Source: Thermoplasmata archaeon (lineage in GTDB: Archaea > Thermoplasmatota > Thermoplasmata > Thermoplasmatales > GCA-001856825). From it: a stretch of DNA of 64,000 nucleotides. Position 1 is the first letter of the stretch; each line of letters begins with the position of its first letter. Positions 16,611 through 25,162 of the stretch are shown one piece after another. Where the stretch lies: contig JAJYUV010000002.1 in assembly GCA_021792355.1 (NCBI GenBank), positions 62,581 through 126,580 of the forward strand, written 5' to 3'. The notes beneath the pieces are model-generated. The model was given only the letters and a program-made list of their open reading frames with translations. It ran no database searches and had not been told where the DNA came from. Both the position numbers and the translations under genes were made by a program.

Positions 16611-18161
16611 ATGGAGACTTCCAAACCGGCGTGGATTCTGTTGCAGAACGGCTATGGATTGATAATCGGATTTCTCACCTATCTCTTGATTGCTAGAGAT
16701 GCGGGCCTAAATGCGTGGGGAATCTTTGGAACAGCTCTGTCTTTTGGTTTGGTTTTTTCATTTGTATCAGACCTGGGAATCAACACTGCTCACACCAGGA
16801 TGATAGCGGCTGGAAGGGACAGGAATGAGTACAACAATGCTCTGGTAGTAATGAAGATCATTCTCACATTGATCTATGTCGGGATCATCTTCCTTGCAAT
16901 CTTCTTATGGACAGTTGTCCTGCACCAAAGGTTCCAGTCACCGCTGGTATATGTCAGCATCCTTCTGCTAATCCCTTACTTCTTGGGACTTCCGTACATT
17001 CAGGCGAATCGGGCCTTCTTTACCGGAACGCAGGAAGCCTTTAAGATGTCTTTTCCGCCGATAATGGAATCAACGACCAGATTCATTGCAGTCCTTTTGC
17101 TGATCCACTTCAACGTGTTCCATTTTCCGACTTCGGGATCTGGACTGACTCAAATGGCTCTGCTTATTGCAGTCTCGTATTCCATTTCCTATGTGGTCTA
17201 CGCAATTCTGAGCTTTGTGGTTGGAATGCCCTGGAGATTCAAATGGCCTCACGTTGAGACCATCAGGAACTATCTTCGGTATTCTTATCCGCTTATGGGT
17301 GTAGCCATAACCTCCACAATTTCAGCCAATCTGGGGCAAGTACTGGTCTTCTTTTCGGTGGGAGCTTACGATTCCGGTGGTTATCAGGGTGTTTATAGAT
17401 TCATACTTATGATGACTGGGTTCGCAACATCTGTTACTATTTTGATTCTACCGCTCTTGACGTCTCAGCTGGCCTCAAATGGAGACTATGGAAAGACCAT
17501 GGGAAGGACCGTAAAGTACCTAACGATATTTGTCACTCCGCTGACGGTATTTGCCCTTGTATTCGCACCCCCTATCCTCAATCTCTGGAGCTCATACCTT
17601 ATTCCATTCAGTCTACCCCTTAGGATAATGCTGATTGGCTCTTGGTTTTGGACGATGTCAATACCATTCTGGACGCACTTCAATGCAACCGCGAAGACTG
17701 GAGTTTCTGGAAGTCTGAACATCTTTGGATATCTCCTACTGATAGCGCTAGATGTGGTTCTCATACCAAATTACCTAGCCGACATCCGCTTCGTAGGGTT
17801 GGGAGTAAACGGAGCTGCATACGCCTATATGATTTCCGGCATAGCTATATTGATTGCGTCCGTCATCGTGTTGTACAGGGAGGTAAGGATTCCGGTGACA
17901 TTCCAGTCGATCGTTGGTGCGGCAATTTCACTGCTACTGGGAGCTTTGTTCTTTTACTTCTTCCACACATTCCACAATTTCCACGCACTTCCGGCCATAG
18001 TTGTCGTGGGTTTGTTCATTGCCTATGCCCTTCTATACGTAGGGTTACTGGTCGTCACCAGGGTACTCAGCAAGCAAGAATTTATGGAAATCCTGAACAT
18101 GTTGAACATCAAAAAATTGGGAGAATACGCGGTAAGCGAGGCTAGAAAACCATCTCAATAA
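16611..18161 (+). CDS. Polysaccharide/lipid-linked oligosaccharide flippase (MOP superfamily)
   Basis: 516 residues with about 12-14 hydrophobic segments spread along the chain and a short cytoplasmic tail. The pattern, starting AWILLQNGYGLIIGFLTYLL and with a conserved-looking NLGQVLVFFSVGAYDSGGY at about 240-258, fits Wzx/RfbX flippases, which move lipid-linked glycans across the membrane. In archaea this serves protein N-glycosylation or surface glycan assembly. No glycosyltransferase is adjacent. The sugar substrate is unknown. A likely companion, archease, follows but is functionally unrelated. Confidence 0.8.
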   Translation: METSKPAWILLQNGYGLIIGFLTYLLIARDAGLNAWGIFGTALSFGLVFSFVSDLGINTAHTRMIAAGRDRNEYNNALVVMKIILTLIYVGIIFLAIFLWTVVLHQRFQSPLVYVSILLLIPYFLGLPYIQANRAFFTGTQEAFKMSFPPIMESTTRFIAVLLLIHFNVFHFPTSGSGLTQMALLIAVSYSISYVVYAILSFVVGMPWRFKWPHVETIRNYLRYSYPLMGVAITSTISANLGQVLVFFSVGAYDSGGYQGVYRFILMMTGFATSVTILILPLLTSQLASNGDYGKTMGRTVKYLTIFVTPLTVFALVFAPPILNLWSSYLIPFSLPLRIMLIGSWFWTMSIPFWTHFNATAKTGVSGSLNIFGYLLLIALDVVLIPNYLADIRFVGLGVNGAAYAYMISGIAILIASVIVLYREVRIPVTFQSIVGAAISLLLGALFFYFFHTFHNFHALPAIVVVGLFIAYALLYVGLLVVTRVLSKQEFMEILNMLNIKKLGEYAVSEARKPSQ

Positions 18162-18190
18162 TGTTTTATCTTTCAATTCTATCCAAACCG

Positions 18191-18589
18191 GTGCCGGTAG
18201 AAACTCTGGAGCACACTGCTGATGTGAGGCTCAGGGCCTGGGGAAGGTCATTTCAAGGTACTCTTCTCGAACTGTCAAACCATATGCTGAAGATGGTCTA
18301 TGGCGAATCCATCCAACCAGATCTTCATATTGCATCAAAAGTGGAATTCGAATCTGACGAGGAATGTGTCGCGAGGCTTCTAAACGACCTCATTTACCAG
18401 TCTGAATCGGCAGAACTTGCGATCAGGGTCAGGAAGATAACACTCTGCGAACGAACAGTCCTCTGGGAGGGAGATGGCGAAATTGCCAGCAAGAAGGAGA
18501 GGGGTTCAGTTCTGGTAAAGGCCGCAACCTACGACAGGATTGTCGTCAGGAGAAACCCACCTCTGATAGAAATAACACTGGACATATGA
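18191..18589 (+). CDS. Archease (RNA ligase RtcB cofactor protein)
   Basis: 132 residues from GTG 18191 (142 if ATG 18161 is used). The archease signature is at the N-terminus (VETLEHTADVRLRAWG), with the C-terminal KAATYDRIVVRRNPP typical of the family. Archease activates the RtcB tRNA-splicing ligase; RtcB is not in this window. GTG 18191 is preferred because family members begin about five residues before HTAD and because TTTTATCT at 18163-18170 would be a TATA element 28-21 bases upstream. ATG 18161, touching the flippase stop, remains possible. Confidence 0.85.
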   Translation: MPVETLEHTADVRLRAWGRSFQGTLLELSNHMLKMVYGESIQPDLHIASKVEFESDEECVARLLNDLIYQSESAELAIRVRKITLCERTVLWEGDGEIASKKERGSVLVKAATYDRIVVRRNPPLIEITLDI

Positions 18590-18613
18590 ACAGGCGATTG
18601 CCACAAGAATAAC

Positions 18614-18621
18614 TATTATAT
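18614..18621 (+). promoter_or_regulatory. TATA-like element for the small helical protein
   Basis: TATTATAT lies 27 to 20 bases before ATG 18641, consistent with leaderless transcription of the two-gene unit 18641-20047. Confidence 0.45.
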
Positions 18622-18640
18622 CTTGTTGATATAACATCCC

Positions 18641-18982
18641 ATGGCCAAAGACGATAATTTCATCTTAGAAGATTCGAAGAAACTGATGATTTCTGACGAG
18701 ATAATTATCCAGGCTATCCAGGACCTATACAGGGACGAGATCAGAGAGAGCATAAAAGAGAAGCTGAAGGCCAACCCGAGACTGGAGAGCGAACTCAAAG
18801 AAGCAATAAAGGACTACTTGAGAGGTAAACTTCTAGAAGCGGGAGCCCAGGGAAAAATGCTCAAGGTTGTCGCAGAACTGGGCCTGATTTCCCTTCCGGA
18901 ATCTTTCAGAGATGAAATGGTAAAGTCCATACTGAAAGCTATTGGACCCGAACTTGACACACTGATGAAGAATACGCTTTAA
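18641..18982 (+). CDS. Hypothetical small helical protein
   Basis: 113 residues, almost entirely charged amphipathic helix (QDLYRDEIRESIKEKLKANP, then LKEAIKDYLRGKLLEAGAQG). There is no family recognition, membrane segment or cysteine. Its stop (TAA 18980-18982) directly abuts the ATG of the permease gene, so it is co-translated with an ion transporter and could be an accessory or regulatory protein for it (inference from position only). Confidence 0.65.
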   Translation: MAKDDNFILEDSKKLMISDEIIIQAIQDLYRDEIRESIKEKLKANPRLESELKEAIKDYLRGKLLEAGAQGKMLKVVAELGLISLPESFRDEMVKSILKAIGPELDTLMKNTL

Positions 18983-20047
18983 ATGAAGTTAACAGTAAAC
19001 AGAATTCTTCTACTCGTATTGGGATTGGCATACATAGTCATCGTTTTTTTGAAGAAGAGCATCTATTCCGCCGGCCTGGTTGACTGGAACACTATCGCAA
19101 TACTCTCCGCCTTGATAATAGTGAACACGGGTCTAATGTACTCCGGAGGGTTAAATTACGTAGCATACAGGATTATGAAGGTTACAAATGGGCAGAGAAG
19201 GCTGATGATAATAGCAATACTCCTGACCACTTTCATGGCCATGTTTCTCACGAATGACGTGTCTCTTCTTGTGCTCATACCAATAACATTGGCGATAGGG
19301 AAGTTTGCAGGCAAGAATCTGGATGACGTCATTATTTTCCAAGCCATCGCTGCAAACGTTGGTTCAATGCTGATGCCATTCGGAAATCCTCAGAACATCA
19401 TAATGTACAGGCTTTACTCTCTCAACTTCGTGGAATTTGTCAGGACCATGGCACCCATATTTGTGGTGTCCCTAGCGATACTGATTATTTTCTCACTAGT
19501 CTTCAGGGACGAGAAATTCACCACTAAAGATATCGGCCCTAAACCCAACATTTACCTATTCGCGTTGTACGTATCTTTGCTAGTCGCAACGATTGTTGGC
19601 ATGCTTCTCAATGCGACAATTTACCTCTTCATTGGCGTAATTGTCATCACGCTGACCAGTTTCATGTTTTCTGAACCTCATACGATAATGAGAGTAGATT
19701 ACGTGCTTATCTTAGTTTTCATACTGATATTTCTAGTTATGAACTCCATAAGGTCGCTGATCGCCCTTCCTTTGGCAGGTGGAGAAGTGCAGACCTTCTT
19801 CACTTCAGTGATACTTTCACAGTTCATTTCGAATGTTCCAACAACTGTGCTCTTCGGGAAGATATCATCATTTGCAGTCCTATCCTACGGCGTGAACATA
19901 GGGGGAAATGGGACCGTAGTTGCTTCCCTTGCGAACATAATTGCGTTGAGAAATCTCTCTGGAAAGAATTTCCTGAAGTTCAACAAGTACTCTTTCATCT
20001 TCCTTGTTGTCACGGTTGTTGCCGGTTTCCTGATACTCTTCCGATAA
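18983..20047 (+). CDS. SLC13/ArsB-like anion permease
   Basis: 354 residues with about 10 membrane spans. The sequence MAMFLTNDVSLLVLIPITLA carries the Thr-Asn-Asp motif common to the ArsB/NhaD/CitM (ion transporter) superfamily, and NVGSMLMPFGNPQNIIMY matches the second conserved Asn-Pro hairpin. The C-terminal repeat has SQFISNVPTTVLFG, the partner hairpin. The substrate could be an organic acid, arsenite or sodium, and cannot be settled here. It directly follows the helical protein gene. Confidence 0.82.
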   Translation: MKLTVNRILLLVLGLAYIVIVFLKKSIYSAGLVDWNTIAILSALIIVNTGLMYSGGLNYVAYRIMKVTNGQRRLMIIAILLTTFMAMFLTNDVSLLVLIPITLAIGKFAGKNLDDVIIFQAIAANVGSMLMPFGNPQNIIMYRLYSLNFVEFVRTMAPIFVVSLAILIIFSLVFRDEKFTTKDIGPKPNIYLFALYVSLLVATIVGMLLNATIYLFIGVIVITLTSFMFSEPHTIMRVDYVLILVFILIFLVMNSIRSLIALPLAGGEVQTFFTSVILSQFISNVPTTVLFGKISSFAVLSYGVNIGGNGTVVASLANIIALRNLSGKNFLKFNKYSFIFLVVTVVAGFLILFR

Positions 20048-20055
20048 AATATATA
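20046..20055 (+). promoter_or_regulatory. TATA-like element for the amidohydrolase gene
   Basis: AAAATATATA spans the stop of the permease gene and lies 30 to 21 bases before ATG 20076, a classical leaderless archaeal promoter geometry. Confidence 0.55.
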
Positions 20056-20075
20056 CGAACACGTAATAGCAAATC

Positions 20076-21359
20076 ATGCAAATCCTCCTGAAGGATGGCA
20101 TTCTACTTACAGAGGACCATTCACCAAAGAGAATGGACCTATTCATAGACGATAACCTGATCTCACAGATTTCTGGAAAGATTAGAGTGGAGGCAGAATA
20201 CGTAATCAACTGTGAAAACAAGATTATCTCACCGGGATTTGTGAACATGCACACCCACGTTTCCATGTCCAATATGAGGACCCTCCTCGACGACATGCAA
20301 TTTTCAAAATTTCTCGAGACTGGATTCAAGATGGATGCAGTTAGAACTGACGAAGAGGTGTACTTTGGAGCTAAACTGGGAATTGCAGAGATGCTCCGAA
20401 AGGGTACCACTACTTTTTTAGATATGTACTACGGGGAGGACATGGTGGCGAAGGCTGCCCAGGAAGCCGGGATACGTGCTTACCTAGGGTGGAGTATAGT
20501 GAACAAGAACCAGACTACCCAAAAGGGGGAACCTCTCAAAAATGCAGAACGGTTCATATCTGCATTCCGAAAAAACGATCTCATCACGCCACTCCCTGCT
20601 CCGCACGGCATATATTCGTGCGATAGGGACGATCTTGTAGCATCCAAGGAACTGGCAGACAGGTACGACCTCCCTTACACGATTCACCTTAGCGAGAACA
20701 GGAGAGAGGTCTACGACATAGTCAAGAAGGAAAAGAAGAGGCCTGTGGAATACCTAGACGGTCTTGGTTTCTTGAGCAACAGGCTGATTGCGGCGCATAC
20801 AATCTATGTCACTCTCAACGAAATCAAGATCATGGGCAAGAACCAAGTGACTGCAGTCAACAATCCAGTCAGTAACATGAAACTCGCGAATGGAAACTTC
20901 GTTCCGGTGCTGGAAATGGTCCAGCACGGGGTCAACCTCACTCTTGGGACGGATTCAGCAGCAACCAGCAACTCACTGGATATGCTTGAAAATGCAAAAC
21001 TCGCGTCGCTGCTTCAGAAAAACTACAGAGAGGAGGGCCAGATTCTGCCACCCTCACAGGTGATTGATTTTATGACAAGAAATCCCTGGAAAGTCTTCGG
21101 AAAGAATTCTGGTGCATTAAGGGAAGGAGCTCTCGCCGATGTTACAGTCGTGGGTGGAGGAGTAAGCCAGATCCCACTTAGGAAGGATAATGCGGAGAAC
21201 ATCTTGCTATATTCCTCTAACGGCAACGACGTCGAACAGACCATCGTCAACGGCAGACTTCTCTACTCACAGGGCCAGTATTTTGGATTAGACGTCGAGG
21301 AGATAAGAAGAAAAAATGAAGAGATTTTCGATCGCTACAGTTCGCTAATCAGTTCGTGA
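20076..21359 (+). CDS. mtaD: 5-methylthioadenosine/S-adenosylhomocysteine deaminase family amidohydrolase
   Basis: 427 residues, the usual length. Metal-binding residues are present in order: NMHTHVSMSNM (HxH), YTIHLSENRREV (His), LIAAHTIYVT (His) and TLGTDSAATSNSLDM (Asp). The C-terminal strand ADVTVVGGG is standard for the composite beta-sandwich. The enzyme family deaminates MTA, SAH or related adenosines to the inosine forms. Together with the MTA phosphorylase homologue at 11.3 kb it would let the cell recycle MTA by two routes. Other ATZ/TRZ-type amidohydrolases are hard to exclude. The 3' end overlaps the convergent synthetase-domain gene by 25 bases. Confidence 0.82.
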   Translation: MQILLKDGILLTEDHSPKRMDLFIDDNLISQISGKIRVEAEYVINCENKIISPGFVNMHTHVSMSNMRTLLDDMQFSKFLETGFKMDAVRTDEEVYFGAKLGIAEMLRKGTTTFLDMYYGEDMVAKAAQEAGIRAYLGWSIVNKNQTTQKGEPLKNAERFISAFRKNDLITPLPAPHGIYSCDRDDLVASKELADRYDLPYTIHLSENRREVYDIVKKEKKRPVEYLDGLGFLSNRLIAAHTIYVTLNEIKIMGKNQVTAVNNPVSNMKLANGNFVPVLEMVQHGVNLTLGTDSAATSNSLDMLENAKLASLLQKNYREEGQILPPSQVIDFMTRNPWKVFGKNSGALREGALADVTVVGGGVSQIPLRKDNAENILLYSSNGNDVEQTIVNGRLLYSQGQYFGLDVEEIRRKNEEIFDRYSSLISS

Positions 21360-22081
21360 ACTGAACTATGTCTCTCCTTGGCAATCCTTGAAACTGCGTC
21401 CCTAAAACCGGAAGAGTACTGTGATGCCTTTTTCTGCTTCATCGCTATCTCCTCCTTGAGCCCCAGCATTAAAGCCACAGAACGCAGTGTTCTCTTCCTG
21501 ATCCCGTCTCCGATGTTCTGATCGTATGAGATCATAGATGCTACTTTGACCACCCTCCCGTCAAGATAGGGATAAACTAACTTCTTTCTATTGAAGTCTG
21601 CAATCTTCCTCTCAAGTGGAACCACGTAATCTATTACCCTCCTTAAATCTTCCTTTGATGTGTCCTCACTTTCGTATTTCTTGTAACCGAGAAAAAGTTC
21701 GTCCGCTCCTTGACCAGTGACAAACGTGGATTCCTTCAGCGATTTTGTTATGAAGTAAAGGGGAAGTTCTATCAGGATCACTAGCGGCGATGTTTCGTGC
21801 GTTATCTCCTTTATGGAACTAATACCTTCAAGGATCTCATCATCACTCCTTGGCAGAACCTCTACCTGTAGCCCCAAGATGTTTGCGGCCCTCCTAGTCC
21901 ACGTCTCATCGTGAGACCCTTTAGTACAGGAGGAATACAGCCGGAAGTCTTTTTTGGCTGCGTGGGAGAGGTGAGCAAGTAATGAGCTATCTAATCCTCC
22001 AGAGAATAGAATGCCAAATCTGCTTGGAGTACCGCTGACAGACTGAATCAGCGCGTTCTCTAGTTCTTCTTCCCATCCCAT
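21335..22081 (-). CDS. Stand-alone asparagine synthetase-type ATP-pyrophosphatase
   Basis: 248 residues. The PP-loop FGILFSGGLDSSLLAHLSHA (23-42) and the downstream GQGADELFLGYKKYE are those of the synthetase half of AsnB. The N-terminal glutaminase half, with its Cys2, is absent. It should form an adenylate on a carboxyl group and let ammonia attack, or act on a different substrate such as tRNA or a small molecule. Its ATG lies inside the end of glyS (22-base overlap), so it is co-translated with glyS. Its true substrate is unknown. Confidence 0.8.
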   Translation of the reverse strand: MGWEEELENALIQSVSGTPSRFGILFSGGLDSSLLAHLSHAAKKDFRLYSSCTKGSHDETWTRRAANILGLQVEVLPRSDDEILEGISSIKEITHETSPLVILIELPLYFITKSLKESTFVTGQGADELFLGYKKYESEDTSKEDLRRVIDYVVPLERKIADFNRKKLVYPYLDGRVVKVASMISYDQNIGDGIRKRTLRSVALMLGLKEEIAMKQKKASQYSSGFRDAVSRIAKERHSSVHELISEL

Positions 22082-23703
22082 GGGTTAGTTCCTAAGTATG
22101 TCGGGATTTCTTCAATCTTGATCCTGACTTGTTCCCTGGTATCTCTATGCCTTATCGTGACGTCTCCGTTTTTTAATGTGTCATAGTCTACAGTTATGCA
22201 GTACATCATGCCTACCTCATCATATCTGGAGTATCTCTTCCCTATAGACCCAGAATCATCGTAAAGAACCGAAAATTTCTTTTTTAGGAGGTCTTCGAAG
22301 ATCGATTTAGCCTTGGTGTCGAGGTCATCTTTGTTCATAAGCGGTAAAATGGCAGCGTTGTAGGGAGATACCGCGTACGGTATTTTTAGCACCACATATC
22401 CTGATTCTTCCCTAGACAAAAAGTTGTGATCCAGAATTGTGTAAAATATCCGGTCAAAACCAAAGGCTGGTTCCACAACAACCGGTACGAAGTCCTCCCT
22501 GTCGACTGTTACTTTCTCCTCTTTCTCTATGACAAACCTGCTTAAATCGACAGATTTCCCTCCGATTTTTATCTCAGTCTTTCCTTCCCTCAGGGCAGCT
22601 ATTATCTTCGCGGAATTCTCCGGAGATTCGGATTTCACTTTCTGATAGTCTATTTCCCTGACCAGCTTATTTACCTCTTTCTTTGGGATAACTCTCTGTG
22701 CATACAGGTCCTTTCCTGAGTACTTTATATGATTGGCAAGGTCATATGTCCCTCTGTGGGCAATTCCAGTGATTTCAATCCATCCTAAATCCGTCAGTGC
22801 TTCTGCATCCCAGGTTTCTGACGAGTAATGACTAAGTTCCTCTTTTCTATGTTTTCTGAACCTGATCCTTCCAAGGTCAATTCCCACCCTATTATAGAAC
22901 TGGAGGGCAAGTCCCATGAAGTACGCCATTGGCTGGCTCCTGACTAAACCTCTTTCGTATGCTTCTTTGGGGGAGACCTTGATTTCCGTTCCGTCCGTTG
23001 ATAAGAATGTCACCATTACATCATCGGCAGGTTCATGAATCCACCTTTCGTTCTGTGGATCAAAGAAGGATTCACACTCCATCATATTGAATTCTCTCAG
23101 CCTGTACAGAGCCCTTCTCGGTGATATTTCGTTCCTATATCCTCTCCCAACTGTTATCATAGCAAATGGAAGTTTTTCCCTGAAGAACCTGTAGTATTCC
23201 TTGAAGTTGACAAACATTCCCTGAGCGGTTTCAGGTCTCAGGAACAATGGCTCCATATTCTCCCCTTGCTCGACTGGGAACATGAGTTTCTGGATCTTGA
23301 CTTCTCCTAAGTCCCCTCCACACTTTTCGCACTTAATCCCCATCTCCCTTATCTTTTCCTGGAGCCAGAATCTATCCAAGATTGCGGAGACTCCTCTCTT
23401 TTCCACAAGGTCGTCTGCACGATACCTGGAATGACACTTCTCGCATTCTACGAAATAATCAAAAAATCTGTCATAGTGGCCAGATGCCTTGAGTACGTCC
23501 GTGTGAGTTATGGTTGTCCCATCGAACTCTGCTACATTCCCCTCAGACAGCAACGTCTCTTTCCATAGGGCAATGACTTTGTCTTTAATTCTGGAGCCAT
23601 AGGGACCATAATCATAGAGCCCAGATAACCCCCCGTAAATTCCAAATCCCTGGAAATAGATTCCTCTTCTTCTCGATATTTCCTCTTGGTCCACACTCTT
23701 CAT
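22060..23703 (-). CDS. glyS: Glycyl-tRNA synthetase (class II, archaeal/eukaryal type)
   Basis: 547 residues. Class II motif 2 begins VGRGYRNEISPRRALYRLRE, with FLRPETAQGMF before it. A zinc-binding insert has CEKCHSRYRADD and KCEKCGGDLGE. Motif 3 lies near VVEPAFGFDRIFY. The C-terminal anticodon domain ends near YLGTNPWDGK. It charges tRNA-Gly. The start overlaps the CBS gene stop by 4 bases (ATGA type), and the 3' end overlaps the synthetase-domain gene. Confidence 0.95.
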   Translation of the reverse strand: MKSVDQEEISRRRGIYFQGFGIYGGLSGLYDYGPYGSRIKDKVIALWKETLLSEGNVAEFDGTTITHTDVLKASGHYDRFFDYFVECEKCHSRYRADDLVEKRGVSAILDRFWLQEKIREMGIKCEKCGGDLGEVKIQKLMFPVEQGENMEPLFLRPETAQGMFVNFKEYYRFFREKLPFAMITVGRGYRNEISPRRALYRLREFNMMECESFFDPQNERWIHEPADDVMVTFLSTDGTEIKVSPKEAYERGLVRSQPMAYFMGLALQFYNRVGIDLGRIRFRKHRKEELSHYSSETWDAEALTDLGWIEITGIAHRGTYDLANHIKYSGKDLYAQRVIPKKEVNKLVREIDYQKVKSESPENSAKIIAALREGKTEIKIGGKSVDLSRFVIEKEEKVTVDREDFVPVVVEPAFGFDRIFYTILDHNFLSREESGYVVLKIPYAVSPYNAAILPLMNKDDLDTKAKSIFEDLLKKKFSVLYDDSGSIGKRYSRYDEVGMMYCITVDYDTLKNGDVTIRHRDTREQVRIKIEEIPTYLGTNPWDGKKN

Positions 23704-24545
23704 TGTATCAATGATGAGATAACGTCAAAGTCATAAACCATTCCGCTGAGTTCATCGTCCACGTCCCTAACTGGCAATTGGGTGAATTTGTTCTTCTTCA
23801 TTATCTTCGCCGCGTCGTATGCAGATGCCCCTTCGTATATCGATATAGGGCTCTTTACCATAATCTTTTCAACCTCCACGTTTGGGATCTCTAGGTCCCT
23901 TATCGTGTAATAGAATGTGTAAACGTCCCTCAAGCTCTCCCAGCTCCACGCATCATCATCTTCTCCTATGCCCAGCTGCGTGGAGACTGTCTTTGAATCG
24001 AGATTGGCCCCGTTCAGTAAGTCCCTTTCGGTGACCAAGCCCTTCAGGTTCCCGTTGTTGTCCAAGACAGGGAATGCAGTGACTTTGGTCAATTTTATGA
24101 CTCTCTCGACCATTTTTGCTGTAGACTTAATGTGCAGAGGTATAGCAGTCCTAGTTATCAGCTTGGATATTGGAATATCCATCTTCTTTACGATGACTGC
24201 GTCTAGTATATCGTATGGAGTGATGATTCCAGTAACCTTCTTGCCGTCCACTACTGGCAAGTGTCTCCTCAGGATCTTCGTGAATGTTGTAACAGCCTTT
24301 TCAAGAGGGTCCTTGGAAGTCAGCGTTGGGACGTCTGTCCGCATCAGGAGTGAAAGCTCATCCTCTTTTGGATGCTCTAATATGTCCCTCCTTGACACGA
24401 TTCCAGCGTAATTCATCTTTGGGTCTACAACTGGTACTGCGGCAACATCTTTGCTTGCCATGATCTGCATCGCGTCGGATACTGACGCTGGCAGTTTCAG
24501 CGTGAACGGCTTCTTTGTCATGTATGTTTCGACGTTCAAATTCAT
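23700..24545 (-). CDS. Four-CBS-domain protein
   Basis: 281 residues made of four CBS repeats, recognisable by YMTKKPFTLKLPASVSDAMQ, RTDVPTLTSKDPLEKAVTTF, ITRTAIPLHIKSTAKMVERV and IMVKSPISIYEGASAYDAAK, each followed by a strand with PVVD or a similar end. Such pairs form Bateman modules that bind adenosine nucleotides or SAM. There is no catalytic domain. It is first in an operon with glyS and the AsnB-like gene, so it might sense adenylate charge for that unit (inference). Confidence 0.88.
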   Translation of the reverse strand: MNLNVETYMTKKPFTLKLPASVSDAMQIMASKDVAAVPVVDPKMNYAGIVSRRDILEHPKEDELSLLMRTDVPTLTSKDPLEKAVTTFTKILRRHLPVVDGKKVTGIITPYDILDAVIVKKMDIPISKLITRTAIPLHIKSTAKMVERVIKLTKVTAFPVLDNNGNLKGLVTERDLLNGANLDSKTVSTQLGIGEDDDAWSWESLRDVYTFYYTIRDLEIPNVEVEKIMVKSPISIYEGASAYDAAKIMKKNKFTQLPVRDVDDELSGMVYDFDVISSLIQ

Positions 24546-24795
24546 TCAAATTCCCTCAGGAGTTTCGTAAGTAAGAGATATTGATTACTTTAATTTTATT
24601 GTTTCTTGTATCTCCATCGTGATTTTTTCTTATTCCAACCCTACCGAGAGAAAGAAGTTCAGCATACCCCTTTCATTCATTTTTACTAAATCCTCGTTTA
24701 GGCAGTCTGTTGAAAGGCTTGATTGGAGTGCTGGTTTATTAATTAATCAGCATAGCGCTAATAATATATAAGAAGCAATGTTATCGTTCGTTCAC

Positions 24796-24870
24796 GCTCC
24801 GGTAGTGTAGTCCGGCCAAGCATATCGGCCTTTCGAGCCGACGACCCGGGTCCAAATCCCGGCCGGAGCA
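24796..24870 (+). tRNA. tRNA-Glu (anticodon UUC)
   Basis: 75 bases, no intron. The acceptor GCTCCGG pairs with CCGGAGC, with A as discriminator. The anticodon stem TCGGC/GCCGA encloses the loop CTTTCGA with anticodon TTC. The T stem CCGGG/CCCGG carries a TCCAAAT loop in which the second T of the usual TTCAAAT is C. CCA is not encoded. AT-rich sequence upstream provides a likely promoter. Confidence 0.93.
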
Positions 24871-24874
24871 TAAC

Positions 24875-24988
24875 TCAATCAAATTTGTCATTTGTAATAG
24901 GCCAATTAGAAATCATCACCTCCTTTGTAGCCTTTGAGAAAACTTTGCTAACTGCAATTTCCCCAAGAAATTTCGATGTTGCGTGCAT
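24875..24988 (-). CDS. Possible small protein (37 aa)
   Basis: A short frame, starting MHATSKFLGEIAVSKVFSKA and ending TNDKFD, runs toward tRNA-Glu from the opposite strand. The frame stays open upstream for about 12 more codons without a good start. The residue mix is protein-like, but no family is recognised and there is no ribosome-binding site. It may be the decayed end of a lost gene. Low confidence. Confidence 0.2.
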   Translation of the reverse strand: MHATSKFLGEIAVSKVFSKATKEVMISNWPITNDKFD

Positions 24989-25134
24989 CTCGACCACTGA
25001 TGATTGAAAGAGTCTCCAATTTCTTTACCAGTCGAGCTTCTGGAAAATTAAGTTCAATCAACATTTTAAGACCATATTTCACAGCCATGGTTGGCCGGGG
25101 TACTCAAAGTCTTTCAAGGTTTCGGAGACAAGAG

Positions 25135-25142
25135 TTTTATAC
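25135..25142 (+). promoter_or_regulatory. TATA-like element for the LysE-type exporter
   Basis: TTTTATAC lies 28 to 21 bases before GTG 25163. It falls inside the longer in-frame alternative that begins at TTG 25091, and so favours the shorter start. Confidence 0.5.
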
Positions 25143-25162
25143 ATTCGGCAATTGAGAAGAAC

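Noticed and set aside
25091..25162. Longer start (TTG 25091) for the LysE-type exporter
   Set aside because: A TATA-like element lies within the extension and the added residues do not look like the family N-terminus.
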